Shown here: piece after piece, positions 24,630-33,449 of the stretch | Numbering within the stretch: position 1 is the first letter of the stretch | How the letters are laid out: each line of letters begins with the position of its first letter | Source: JAEZHK01 sp040768845 | Lineage (GTDB): Bacteria; Bacillota; Clostridia; Christensenellales; Aristaeellaceae | Assembly: GCA_040768845.1 (NCBI GenBank) | Contig: JAXGME010000003.1 | Coordinates: forward strand, 124,001-188,000 | Direction of reading: 5' to 3' | DNA length: 64,000 nt | Notes under the pieces: model-generated | Databases searched by the model: none | The model's input: only the letters and a program-made list of their open reading frames with translations | Told to the model about the DNA's origin: nothing | Made by a program: the position numbers and the translations under genes

Positions 24630-25544
24630 GTGACCTTAAGGCACTATCAGATTTTTGTGACCGTCTGTGACACCATGAACATGACCCGGGCGGCCGGCGC
24701 GCTGTACGTGTCGCAGTCCGCGGTCAGCCAGGCGGTGGCGGAGCTGGAGGCCCATTACGGCGTGCGCCTGTTTGAGCGCCTGTCCCGACGGCTGTACCTG
24801 ACCGGCGCGGGGGAGAAGCTTCTGGGCTACGCCCGCCACATCATCCGCATGAACGTCGAGGCGGAGCGGGCGATGCGCTCCTGGAACGGCAGCGGCGTGC
24901 TGCGCGTCGGCGCCAGCGTGACCATCGGCGCCTGCGTGCTGCCGGCGCTGGCGGCCCGCTTCCAGGGACTGCATCCCGGCGCGTCGCTGGAAGTGACGGA
25001 GGACAACACCGCCCGCATCGAGCGGCTGCTGATGGACGACAGGCTGGACCTGGGCCTGGTGGAGGGCGCGGTGACGCTGCCGGACATCCTCCGGACGCCC
25101 TTTGCCGAGGATGACCTCGCACTCGTCTGCGGTCGCGGCCATCCGTTTTTTGAGCGGTCCTGCGTCGCGCCGGAGGAGCTGACGCGGGAGCGCTTTATCC
25201 TGCGGGAGGTGGGCAGCGGCACCCGCAGCACCTTTGAAACCGTGATGGCGGAAAAGGGGCTTCCCTGGCAGGCGCTCTGGGTCTGCAACAACGCCGACAC
25301 CATCAAGGCCGCGGTGGCCCGGGGGCTGGGCGTGTCGGTGATTTCGCGGCGCGCGGTGGAGCGGGAAGTCGCCCAGGGGCTGATCCGGACGGTGGCGGTG
25401 GACGGCCTCCGGTTTACGCGCCAGTTTCAGATCATCCACCACAAGGACAAGTATTTCACCGGGGCGATGCGCGCCTTTGCCGACCTGTGCCTGGCCGAGG
25501 GCGGGGAGGGGACGCGCGAAGAGCCTTCGGCGCCCGGAAAGTGA
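24630..25544 (+). CDS. LysR-type transcriptional regulator
   Basis: A ~304-residue LysR protein: N-terminal winged helix (TLRHYQIFVTVCDTMNMTRAA, then VSQSAVSQAVAELE), linker helix, and a substrate-binding domain from about residue 85 (LRVGASVTIGACVLP). GTG 24630 is taken as start because the family begins a few residues before the first helix; ATG 24612 is possible but has no ribosome site. It is divergent from the yeiH-like gene and presumably activates it, as YeiE/CysL-type regulators do for such transporters. Confidence 0.88.
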   Translation: MTLRHYQIFVTVCDTMNMTRAAGALYVSQSAVSQAVAELEAHYGVRLFERLSRRLYLTGAGEKLLGYARHIIRMNVEAERAMRSWNGSGVLRVGASVTIGACVLPALAARFQGLHPGASLEVTEDNTARIERLLMDDRLDLGLVEGAVTLPDILRTPFAEDDLALVCGRGHPFFERSCVAPEELTRERFILREVGSGTRSTFETVMAEKGLPWQALWVCNNADTIKAAVARGLGVSVISRRAVEREVAQGLIRTVAVDGLRFTRQFQIIHHKDKYFTGAMRAFADLCLAEGGEGTREEPSAPGK

Positions 25545-25555
25545 AGGAGGCCGCC

Positions 25556-25909
25556 ATGAACGGAAAGATGCCGGAAACCATTGATCAGTACATTGCCCAG
25601 CAGCCGCCGGAGATGGCCGAGCGGCTCGGCGCCGTCCGGGCGGCCATCCGCGCCGCGGCGCCGGAGGCGACGGAGAGGATATCCTGGCGCATGCCGACCT
25701 TCTGGCAGAAAGTCAACATCGCCCACTTCGCGCTGTTCAAGCGCCACATCGGGTTCTATCCGGGGTCGGAGGCCATCGAGGCCTTTGCGGAGCGCCTTGC
25801 GCCCTACAAAAGCTCAAAGGGCGCGGTGCAGCTTCCGCTGGACCGGCCGCTGCCGCTGGAACTGATCCGGGATATGGTGCGCTTCAACGTGGCTCGCCTT
25901 CAAAAATGA
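25556..25909 (+). CDS. DUF1801/YdhG-like small protein
   Basis: A 117-residue protein with the DUF1801 pattern: TIDQYIAQQPPEM, ISWRMPTFWQKVNIAHFALFKRHIGFYPG-type core (motifs SWRMPTFW and HIGFYPG) and a helical C-terminus. ATG 25556 follows AAGGAGG by five bases, right after the LysR stop, so the two may be cotranscribed. The fold resembles the frataxin-like YdhG family; function is not established. Confidence 0.85.
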   Translation: MNGKMPETIDQYIAQQPPEMAERLGAVRAAIRAAAPEATERISWRMPTFWQKVNIAHFALFKRHIGFYPGSEAIEAFAERLAPYKSSKGAVQLPLDRPLPLELIRDMVRFNVARLQK

Positions 25910-26056
25910 CCGGCGCCGGCGCGGCTTTTGCGGCCAATCCGCAGGATCGGGCGGAAAACTTGCCCGCGCGTGATAGCGCCGCGCGAAAATGGGTATGTTT
26001 ACTACGATAGAGTGCCCCGCAGGGGCCGCCAAATGTGCAGACTGGGAGGGATAATC

Positions 26057-27334
26057 ATGTCAAAGATCATCGATGTCAAGGCGAGGGAGATCCTCGATTC
26101 CCGGGGAAACCCGACGATAGAGGTGGACATTCGCACCGAGGACGGCGCGATGGGCAGGGCGGCGGTGCCCTCCGGCGCCTCCACCGGCACGTTGGAGGCG
26201 CTGGAGAAGCGCGACGGCGACAAGGCGCGCTTCCACGGCAAGGGCGTGAAAAACGTGGTGCTGGAGGCCTTCCGGGAGATTGCGCCCGCGCTCACCGGCA
26301 TGGAGGTCACCGATCAGCGGGCCATTGACTTGGCGCTCATCGCGCTGGACGGCACGAAGAACAAGTCCCGCCTGGGCGCCAACGCCATTCTGGGCGCGTC
26401 GCTGGCCGCCGCCCACGCCGCGGCGGACGAGCTGTACGTGCCGCTGTACCGCTACATCGGTGGCGCGGATGCCCACATTCTGCCGGCCCCGATGATGAAC
26501 ATCCTGAACGGCGGCAAGCACGCCGACAACAACGTGGACGTGCAGGAGTTCATGATCATGCCGCTGGGCGCGGACAGCTTCGAACAGGCGCTGCGCATCT
26601 GCGCCGAGGTCTACCAGACCCTGAAGGGCGTGGTGCGCGGCCGCGGAATGTCCACAGGCGTCGGCGACGAGGGCGGCTTCGCGCCCGATCTCAAAAACAA
26701 CGAGGAGGCCTTGAAGCTGATCGTCGAGGCGATCGAAAAGGCCGGCTACAAGCCGGGTGCGGATGTCTTCATCGCGCTGGACCCCGCCGCCTCCGAGTTC
26801 TACGAGGACGGCTTCTACCAGTTTGACGGCGTGAAGAAGACCTCCGCCGAGATGGTCGCGCTGTACGAGGACTGGGCAAACCGATACCCCATCGTGTCCA
26901 TTGAGGACGGCCTGTCCGAGCTGGACTGGGACGGTTGGGCGGAGCTGACGCGCCGCCTGGGCAAGAAGATCCAGCTGGTGGGGGACGATCTCTTCGTCAC
27001 CAACGTGGAGATTCTCAAAAAGGGCATCGCCAAGGGCGTCGCCAACGCCATCCTGATCAAGCTCAACCAGATCGGCACCCTCACCGAAACGCTGGAAACC
27101 ATCCGCGTCGCGCAGCGCGCCGGGTACGCCGCGGTGGTCTCCCACCGCTCCGGCGAGACGGAGGATACCACGCTGGCGGACCTCTCCGTGGCGGTCAACG
27201 CCGGGCAGATCAAGAGCGGCGCGCCCTGCCGCACCGAGCGGGTGGCCAAGTACAACCAGCTGCTGCGCATCGAGGAAGCGCTGGGCGGAAACGCCGCGTT
27301 TCTGGGCCGGACGGCGCTGAGCGGCGGAAAATAG
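26057..27334 (+). CDS. eno: Enolase
   Basis: A 425-residue enolase, which converts 2-phosphoglycerate to phosphoenolpyruvate in glycolysis. Visible motifs: N-terminal REILDSRGNPT, GDEGGFAP, metal-binding residues in IEDGLSELDWDGW and GDDLFVTN, the signature ILIKLNQIGTLTET, and SHRSGETEDT. ATG 26057 is supported by GGGAGGG six bases ahead; the open frame extends upstream to 25928 without good evidence. It is followed by class II fructose-bisphosphate aldolase, so two glycolytic genes are adjacent but with separate promoters. Confidence 0.97.
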   Translation: MSKIIDVKAREILDSRGNPTIEVDIRTEDGAMGRAAVPSGASTGTLEALEKRDGDKARFHGKGVKNVVLEAFREIAPALTGMEVTDQRAIDLALIALDGTKNKSRLGANAILGASLAAAHAAADELYVPLYRYIGGADAHILPAPMMNILNGGKHADNNVDVQEFMIMPLGADSFEQALRICAEVYQTLKGVVRGRGMSTGVGDEGGFAPDLKNNEEALKLIVEAIEKAGYKPGADVFIALDPAASEFYEDGFYQFDGVKKTSAEMVALYEDWANRYPIVSIEDGLSELDWDGWAELTRRLGKKIQLVGDDLFVTNVEILKKGIAKGVANAILIKLNQIGTLTETLETIRVAQRAGYAAVVSHRSGETEDTTLADLSVAVNAGQIKSGAPCRTERVAKYNQLLRIEEALGGNAAFLGRTALSGGK

Positions 27335-27454
27335 CGGCCCGGCGCCCGGTGTTTGCCGCGGGGGCGGGGCGTCCCGCCTCCGCGCCGTTGGCCGTCTTTT
27401 GCGTCGAAAGGCCGCCTTTTGCCGCGAAAGATTGCGCGCTAAGGGCGCCCGCGC

Positions 27455-27483
27455 TTGATTTTAACAATCCGGACTGTTATAAT
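27455..27483 (+). promoter_or_regulatory. Promoter of fba
   Basis: TTGATT (27455-27460), 17 bp, TATAAT (27478-27483). Confidence 0.8.
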
Positions 27484-27517
27484 TTTCTTTGGACTGAGAT
27501 TAAAGGGAGTGTTGTTC

Positions 27518-28471
27518 ATGGCGCTTGTAACCTCTACCGAAATGTTTAAGAAAGCCTATGCCGGCGGCTATGCCATTGGCGCTTTCAATGTCAACAACAT
27601 GGAAATTATCCAGGGCATCACCGAGGCCGCGATCGAGGAAAAGGCCCCGCTGATCCTGCAGGTTTCGTCGGGCGCGCGCAAGTATGCCAAGCACGTCTAC
27701 CTGATGAAGCTGATCGAGGCCGCGCTGATCGACGCCGAGCAGACCGCCGGCTTTGATCTGCCCATCTGCGTGCATCTGGACCATGGCGACACCTTTGAGC
27801 TGTGCAAATCCTGCATCGACGGCGGCTTTACCTCCGTCATGATCGACGGCTCCCATCACCCCTTTGAGGAAAACATCAAGCTGACCCGCCAGGTCGTCGA
27901 ATATGCCCACGATCACGGCGTGGTGGTCGAGGGCGAGCTGGGCCGCCTGGCCGGCATCGAGGACAAGGTCAACGTTTCCGCCGAGGACGCCTCCTACACC
28001 CGCCCGGACGAGGTGGAAGAATTCGTTTCCAAGACCGGCGTGGACTCCCTCGCCATCGCCATCGGCACCAGCCACGGCGCCTACAAGTTCAAGCCCGGTC
28101 AGAAGCCGCAGCTGCGCTTTGACATTCTGGATGAAATCGTCAAGCGCCTGCCGGGCTTCCCCATCGTGCTGCACGGCGCCTCCAGCGTCATGCCCGAATA
28201 CGTCAAGATGATCAACGACAACGGCGGCAAGATGCCCGACGCCATCGGCATTCCCGAGGACATGCTGCGCCAGGCCGCCCGCTCCGCCGTCTGCAAGATC
28301 AACATTGACTCCGACCTGCGCCTGGCGATGACCGGCACCATCCGCAAGTATTTCGCGGATCACCCGGATCACTTTGACCCGCGTCAGTACCTGAAGCCCG
28401 CCCGCGAGAACATCAAGAACATGGTCAAGCACAAGCTGGTGGATGTGCTGGGCTGCAACGGGAAGGCCTGA
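27518..28471 (+). CDS. fba: Class II fructose-bisphosphate aldolase
   Basis: A 317-residue zinc-dependent aldolase cleaving fructose 1,6-bisphosphate. Metal and substrate motifs are visible: HLDHGD, GELGRLAGIED, IGTSHGAYKF and LHGASS. ATG 27518 has AAAGGGAG about eight bases upstream. It has a strong own promoter and a strong terminator. An ordinary, full-length family member. Confidence 0.97.
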   Translation: MALVTSTEMFKKAYAGGYAIGAFNVNNMEIIQGITEAAIEEKAPLILQVSSGARKYAKHVYLMKLIEAALIDAEQTAGFDLPICVHLDHGDTFELCKSCIDGGFTSVMIDGSHHPFEENIKLTRQVVEYAHDHGVVVEGELGRLAGIEDKVNVSAEDASYTRPDEVEEFVSKTGVDSLAIAIGTSHGAYKFKPGQKPQLRFDILDEIVKRLPGFPIVLHGASSVMPEYVKMINDNGGKMPDAIGIPEDMLRQAARSAVCKINIDSDLRLAMTGTIRKYFADHPDHFDPRQYLKPARENIKNMVKHKLVDVLGCNGKA

Positions 28472-28510
28472 TTCGCGCCGCCCCGAAGCGCTGAGCGCGT
28501 TTGATGCTTT

Positions 28511-28545
28511 GAGCCCGGCTCCTCTGGAGCCGGGCTCAAAATTTT
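28511..28545. terminator. Bidirectional terminator between fba and pseudouridine synthase
   Basis: A perfect 12 bp stem (GAGCCCGGCTCC/GGAGCCGGGCTC) with a 3-base loop followed by AAAATTTT. It overlaps the last codons of the convergent minus-strand gene. Confidence 0.9.
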
Positions 28546-29363
28546 GCTTCGGATTCAAAGGCGCGCCCGTCCGGCAGCCGCAGCCGCACGCACCAAAGCT
28601 GCGGCCAGGCGGCGCCAAGGCGCTTGTTCAGCGCGCGGTCGCCATACTTGTCGTCGCCCAGAACCGGGCAGCCGATCAGGGCCATCTGCGCGCGAATCTG
28701 ATGGGTGCGGCCGGTGCCCAGGCCGGCTTCCACAAGGGCGGTTTCGCCGCGGCCCTCCAGCACGCGGTAGGAAAGCTCGGCGCGCATCGCCCCCGGCGCG
28801 CCCGGGGCGCATTCGGCCACCCGGGCGGCGGCGGCGTCTTTTTTCAGGTAGTGGACGAGCGTTCCCTCCGGCCGAGGCGGGCGTCCCTTCACCAGGCAGC
28901 GATAGGTCTTCTCGATCCGGTGGTCCCGGAACAGCGCGGTGATTTCGCCATACGCCTCGTCCGTCAGCGCCAGAAGCGTCACGCCGCCGGTGCCGGCATC
29001 CAGCCGGTGACACAGCCGCGCCCCCGGATGCAGCGCCCGGGCGCGGCAAAGCAGCGTGTCCTCGCCGATGCCGTCGGCGTCCACGTCCACCGGCAGGCCG
29101 CGGGGCTTGTCCAGCGCCAGGATGCGGCCGTCGTCGTAGAGTACGGCGGCAGGGGCCGTCAGGTGGCGCTCGTCGATGTAGACGGTCAGAAGGTCGCCGC
29201 CGGAAACGAGGGCGTCCTCGCCGGCGCGGGCGCCGCCGACGCGCACATCCCGCTTTTTCAGCGCGCCCCGGAGGATGTGCCCGGGACACATGGGAAACGC
29301 GCGGGAAAGATAGCGTGCGAGCGACATCGCCCGCACGCCTTCCGGTACCGTAATTCGCCTCAC
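28536..29363 (-). CDS. RluA-family pseudouridine synthase
   Basis: A 275-residue protein: a short S4-like RNA-binding region (residues ~10-60, LSRAFP, LKKRDVRVGG) and the RluA catalytic domain with the aspartate in CHRLDAGTGG, then TGRTHQIRAQM. It modifies uridines in RNA; the target (rRNA or tRNA) cannot be told. The GTG start at 29363 overlaps the ilvE stop as GTGA, so it is translated with ilvE. The upstream open frame to 29492 lies inside ilvE and is not used. Confidence 0.92.
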   Translation of the reverse strand: MRRITVPEGVRAMSLARYLSRAFPMCPGHILRGALKKRDVRVGGARAGEDALVSGGDLLTVYIDERHLTAPAAVLYDDGRILALDKPRGLPVDVDADGIGEDTLLCRARALHPGARLCHRLDAGTGGVTLLALTDEAYGEITALFRDHRIEKTYRCLVKGRPPRPEGTLVHYLKKDAAAARVAECAPGAPGAMRAELSYRVLEGRGETALVEAGLGTGRTHQIRAQMALIGCPVLGDDKYGDRALNKRLGAAWPQLWCVRLRLPDGRAFESEAKF

Positions 29364-30421
29364 AGCCTCACGATCCAGCCGTGGGGATCGGGGACCCTGC
29401 CGTACTGGATGCCGGTCAATTTGTCGTAGAAGTGCCGGGTGTACTTGCCGATGCTGCCGTCGCCAAAGGTGACGCACTCGCTCTCGTAGCACAGCGTGCC
29501 CACGGGGGATACCACCGCCGCGGTGCCGGTGCCGAAGGCCTCGGTCACGCGGCCGGATTTGGCGCCCTCCACAATTTCGTCGATGGAAACCTTGCGCTCC
29601 TCCACGGCAAGCCCCTCGTCCCGCGCCAGGGTCAGCACGGAGTCCCGGGTGATGCCGGAGAGGATCGAGCCGTTGAGCATGGGCGTGACGACATTGCCGT
29701 CGATGACGAACATCATGTTCATCGAGCCGACCTCTTCCACGTACTTCTGCTCAATGCCGTCCAGCCAGAGCACCTGCGCGTAGCCCTTTTCCTTGGCCAC
29801 GTCGCCCGCCTTGAGGGAGGCCGCGTAGTTGCCGCCGGTCTTGGCAAAGCCCACGCCGCCGCGCACCGCGCGCACGTACTTGTCCTCCACGTAGATGCCC
29901 ACCGGCTCAAGCCCGCTGGCGTAGTAGGCGCCCACCGGCGACAGGATGATGAAGAACTTGTAGGTGTAGCCGCTGCGCACGCCCACGTAGGGGTCGGTGG
30001 CGATGATCGTCGGCCGGATGTAGAGGGAAGTGCCGGGCAGCGATGGCGTCCATTCCCTGTCCATCTCCAGCAGCTTCAGAAGGCCCGCCATGGCCGCTTC
30101 CACGTCAAAGGCGGGGATCGCCAGCCGTTCGGCGGAGACGTTCATGCGGCGGAAATTGTCCCGGGGCCGAAACAGCTGAAAACCGTCCGGCGTGCGGTAC
30201 ATCTTCAGGCCCTCAAAGATGGTCTGGCTGTAGTGCAGCACCATGGCGGCGGGGGACAGCTCAAAATTGTGGAAGGGCGTTACGCGGGGGTCGTGCCAGC
30301 CCTTCTCCACCGAGTAATCCATTTCAAACATGTGGTCGGTGAATATTTTGCCGAAGCCCAGCTTGGTTTCATCGGCGGGCTTGGCCTTGAGCGTGGTGGC
30401 GGGCACAGTGCGGATTTCCAT
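29360..30421 (-). CDS. ilvE: Branched-chain amino acid aminotransferase
   Basis: A 353-residue class IV PLP enzyme of the BCAT type, transferring amino groups to the keto acids of leucine, isoleucine and valine. Motifs: FEGLKMYRTPDG, RPRDNFRRMN, the PLP lysine region FAKTGGNYAAS, and VEEVGSMNMMF. ATG 30421 is preferred (GGAGGGG seven bases ahead) over an in-frame start five codons earlier. It is coupled to the downstream pseudouridine synthase. Confidence 0.95.
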   Translation of the reverse strand: MEIRTVPATTLKAKPADETKLGFGKIFTDHMFEMDYSVEKGWHDPRVTPFHNFELSPAAMVLHYSQTIFEGLKMYRTPDGFQLFRPRDNFRRMNVSAERLAIPAFDVEAAMAGLLKLLEMDREWTPSLPGTSLYIRPTIIATDPYVGVRSGYTYKFFIILSPVGAYYASGLEPVGIYVEDKYVRAVRGGVGFAKTGGNYAASLKAGDVAKEKGYAQVLWLDGIEQKYVEEVGSMNMMFVIDGNVVTPMLNGSILSGITRDSVLTLARDEGLAVEERKVSIDEIVEGAKSGRVTEAFGTGTAAVVSPVGTLCYESECVTFGDGSIGKYTRHFYDKLTGIQYGRVPDPHGWIVRL

Positions 30422-30454
30422 GATCAGCCCCTCCATTCTGAATATTTAAAGATT

Positions 30455-30483
30455 AGTATACACCCGCCGCATTACGGATGCAA
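30455..30483 (-). promoter_or_regulatory. Promoter of ilvE
   Basis: TTGCAT (30478-30483), 17 bp, TATACT (30455-30460) on the minus strand. The -35 box lies inside the end of the P-type ATPase gene. Confidence 0.7.
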
Positions 30484-32829
30484 GGTTTTTTCCGCCGAAA
30501 TCCGCCGGAATATGCGGGAAATGACCAGGTTCAGCGCGGCGTAGCCGGGGACTGCGGCGGCGGTCAAAAGGCCCAGTGCCCGGAGGGATCCGGCGGACAG
30601 GGGCGTCAGCTCAAAAAAGCCGGGGAAGAACAAAAGCGCGGCGGAGAGGATCAGCGCCGACAGCATAAAGACCATCGCGCGGCGGGCGTTCAGCGGCCGG
30701 CAGGCGGTGAAAAGCACCGCAAGGCCCAGCGCCATCAGGTAGAGGGTCGCCAGCGTGCCCGTTTCGTCCGGGGTCAAGCCCCGCGACGCGCCAAAGGCGG
30801 ACAGCGCCCACGCGCCCAGCGCGATGATCAGCCCCCCCGGCAGCGCCCGGGAGAGAACATAGGGAAAAAACCGTCCTTCCGCCCGGGCGCGGTTGGGCTC
30901 GAGGGCCAGAAGAAACGACGGAATGCCCACCGCCGCCGAGGAAAACAGCGTCAGCTGAATCGGAACAAAGGGATAGCCCGCCCCGGTGGCGAGGGACAGA
31001 AGGCTCAGCAGGAACGAAAACACCGTCTTGGTCAGAAAGAGCGACGCCGAACGGCGCAGGTTGCCGATCACCCGGCGGCCCTCCATCACCACTTCGGGCA
31101 GCGAGGCGAAGTTGCAGTCCAGCAGCACCAGGCTCGCCACGTGCCGCGCCGCGTCGCTGCCGGAGGCCATGGCGATGGAGCAGTCCGCCTCCTTCAGCGC
31201 GGGAATGTCGTTGACGCCGTCGCCGGTCATGGCCACGGTGTGCCCCGCCTCCTTCAGCGCGCGCACGATCAGCCGCTTCTCTTGGGGCGTAACGCGCCCA
31301 AAGACCGAATGGCGCGTCGCCGCGTCGCGGATGGCGTCCTCGTCCGGCAGCGCGGACACGTCGATATAGCGGTCCGCGTTCCGGACGCCCGCGCGCCGGG
31401 CCACGGCGGCGGCGGTCCGCGCGTCGTCGCCGGAGATCACCTTGATTTCGACATCCTCCCGGGCAAAGAAGGCCAGCGTTTCCCCGGCCTCCGGGCGCAC
31501 CTCGTCCGTCAGCGAGACCAGCGCCAGCGGCGCAAGGTCCGGCGGCAGGCCCTCCTCGGGCAGCGGGCCTTCCGAGCGGGCCAGCATCAGCACCCGCGTC
31601 CCTTCCGAGGTGAGGGCGGCGATCCGGCGCTCGAGCGCCCCATCCATCCCGGGCAGCACGAACTGGGGCGCGCCCAGGATCACCGCCGCGCCCTCCACCT
31701 CCGCGCCGGACCACTTGCGGGCCGACGAAAACGGCGCGGTGCGGCCTGTGGCGCAGTCCGGCGCGGGGAAGCGGGGCATGAGCGCCCGGGAAGTGGCATC
31801 CAAGCCGCCCACGGCGTGGAGCGCCGCGCCCAGAAGGCGCGCACACTCCGATTCGTCGCCGCCGAGGGGTTCCAGGCGGTCAAAGCACAGGTTTCCCGAG
31901 GTGAGGGTGCCCGTCTTGTCCAGGCACAGCACGTCCACCCTGGCCAGATCCTCCATGGAATACAGCGACTGCACCAGCGTCTTGCGCCGCGCCAGGCGCA
32001 CCACGCCCACCGCCAGCGCCACGCTGGTCAAAAGCACCAGCCCCTCCGGGATCATGCCCACCATGGCCGCGACGCTGCCCACCACGCTGTCCTGGAGCGA
32101 CGCGCCGCCAAAGCGGAACTGCCGGATAAAGAGCGCCACCCCCACCGGCACGATCAGGAAGCTCAGAAAGCGGATCAGCGCGTTCAGCGAGCGCATCAGC
32201 TCGGAAGAGGGGCGCGCGGTGACCTTCGCCTCCCGCTCGAGCGCGGCGGCGTAGGTGTCAGCCCCCACTCGCCGCGCCTGGGCGACGCACTTCCCGGCGA
32301 CGGCAAAGCTGCCGGAGCGCAAAAGCTCGCCGGGCCCGCGGCGGACGGGCAGGCTTTCGCCGGTCAGCAGGGATTCGTCCACCTCCAGCACGCCTTCGCG
32401 CACCTGGGCATCCACGGGGATCTGGTCGCCCGTTTCGAGGAGGATCAGATCGTCCAGCACCAGCTGTTCCACCGGGATGGAGCCGGGGCGCCCGTCCCGG
32501 ATCACCCGCGCGGCGGGCGCGATCACCAGCTTCAGTTTCTCCACCGCGCGGCGGGCGCGAATCTCCTGCACGGTGCCGATGACGGCGTTGGACGCCACCA
32601 CGCCCATGAAAAGGGCGTTGCGAAACGAGCCCACCGCGACGACTGCCGCCGCCAGCGCGAGGTTGAGCAGGTTGAAAAGGGTCAGAAGATTGTCCCGGAG
32701 GATGCGGCCCACGCTCTTTCCGGTTTTCTCCCGCGCGCTGTTGTCCTGCCCCAGCCGTCGGCGGGCCTCGACGTCCTCCGCGCTCAGCCCGGCGGCCAGC
32801 GGGGTAGGGGGCCGTTCTACACTTCCCAT
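30472..32829 (-). CDS. P-type cation ATPase (CtpE-like)
   Basis: A 785-residue P-type ATPase: actuator loop TGES at 156-159, membrane motif PEGL at 261-264, phosphorylated Asp304 in DKTGTLT, and TGDGVNDIPAL in the hinge. There is no N-terminal metal-binding domain and no CPC motif, so it is not a heavy-metal type. The PEGL motif and size resemble mycobacterial CtpE and related calcium/magnesium pumps. It begins 13 bases inside the end of the YigZ-family gene and is the last gene of the tyrosine T-box operon, an unusual place for a cation pump. Confidence 0.9.
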   Translation of the reverse strand: MGSVERPPTPLAAGLSAEDVEARRRLGQDNSAREKTGKSVGRILRDNLLTLFNLLNLALAAAVVAVGSFRNALFMGVVASNAVIGTVQEIRARRAVEKLKLVIAPAARVIRDGRPGSIPVEQLVLDDLILLETGDQIPVDAQVREGVLEVDESLLTGESLPVRRGPGELLRSGSFAVAGKCVAQARRVGADTYAAALEREAKVTARPSSELMRSLNALIRFLSFLIVPVGVALFIRQFRFGGASLQDSVVGSVAAMVGMIPEGLVLLTSVALAVGVVRLARRKTLVQSLYSMEDLARVDVLCLDKTGTLTSGNLCFDRLEPLGGDESECARLLGAALHAVGGLDATSRALMPRFPAPDCATGRTAPFSSARKWSGAEVEGAAVILGAPQFVLPGMDGALERRIAALTSEGTRVLMLARSEGPLPEEGLPPDLAPLALVSLTDEVRPEAGETLAFFAREDVEIKVISGDDARTAAAVARRAGVRNADRYIDVSALPDEDAIRDAATRHSVFGRVTPQEKRLIVRALKEAGHTVAMTGDGVNDIPALKEADCSIAMASGSDAARHVASLVLLDCNFASLPEVVMEGRRVIGNLRRSASLFLTKTVFSFLLSLLSLATGAGYPFVPIQLTLFSSAAVGIPSFLLALEPNRARAEGRFFPYVLSRALPGGLIIALGAWALSAFGASRGLTPDETGTLATLYLMALGLAVLFTACRPLNARRAMVFMLSALILSAALLFFPGFFELTPLSAGSLRALGLLTAAAVPGYAALNLVISRIFRRISAEKTLHP

Positions 32830-33449
32830 GGGCGGTACATCTCCTCAAACCGGACGGGCGTCACCCGGCCGTCGGTGGCGCGCGTGACGCCTTCAATGAA
32901 GGCGGCCTCGTCCCGGCACCTGACCACCAGCGTCAGCGTGACCACGTCGGCAAAGTGCTTGTCCTCCAGGACCGCCGGCTGGGTCTTCAGGTGGTGCTCC
33001 AGGCGCCCCAGCAGCGGGTAATCCACGTCCATCAGGTAGCGGGCGGTGGGGTACATGGTGCCGATGCCGCAGGCCTCCACCGCGCGGGCCGCGCCCTGGG
33101 CGTAGGCGCGCACCAGGCCGCCCGCCCCCAAGAGCACCCCGCCGAAATAGCGGGTGACCACCACGCAGCAGTCCGTGAGCCCCTTCGCGCGCAGTACCTC
33201 CAGCACCGGCATACCCGCGGTGCCGGAGGGCTCGCCGTCGTCGCTGAAGCGCATCGCGCCCATGTTGGGCCCCAGTATATAGGCGTAGACGTTGTGGGTG
33301 GCCTCCCGGTGCCTCTTTCGAACCTCATTCAGAAAGGCAAGCGCGCCCTCCTCGTCGGAGACCGGCGCGCCGTGGCCGATGAAGCGCGACTTGTTGACGA
33401 TCATTTCGTCGGCGCCGCGCTTCATCAGGGTTTTGTATGGGGCGCTCAT
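32817..33449 (-). CDS. YigZ/IMPACT family protein
   Basis: A 210-residue protein with the IMPACT (UPF0029) domain: KSRFIGHGAPV, ATHNVYAYILG, RFSDDGEPSGTAGMPVL (motif DDGEPSGTAG), VVVTRYFGGVLLGAGGL, and a C-terminal DUF1949-like domain. ATG 33449 overlaps the tyrS stop (ATGA). Family members bind ribosomes or influence translation in some organisms, which would suit a synthetase operon; the exact role is unknown. Confidence 0.93.
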   Translation of the reverse strand: MSAPYKTLMKRGADEMIVNKSRFIGHGAPVSDEEGALAFLNEVRKRHREATHNVYAYILGPNMGAMRFSDDGEPSGTAGMPVLEVLRAKGLTDCCVVVTRYFGGVLLGAGGLVRAYAQGAARAVEACGIGTMYPTARYLMDVDYPLLGRLEHHLKTQPAVLEDKHFADVVTLTLVVRCRDEAAFIEGVTRATDGRVTPVRFEEMYRPWEV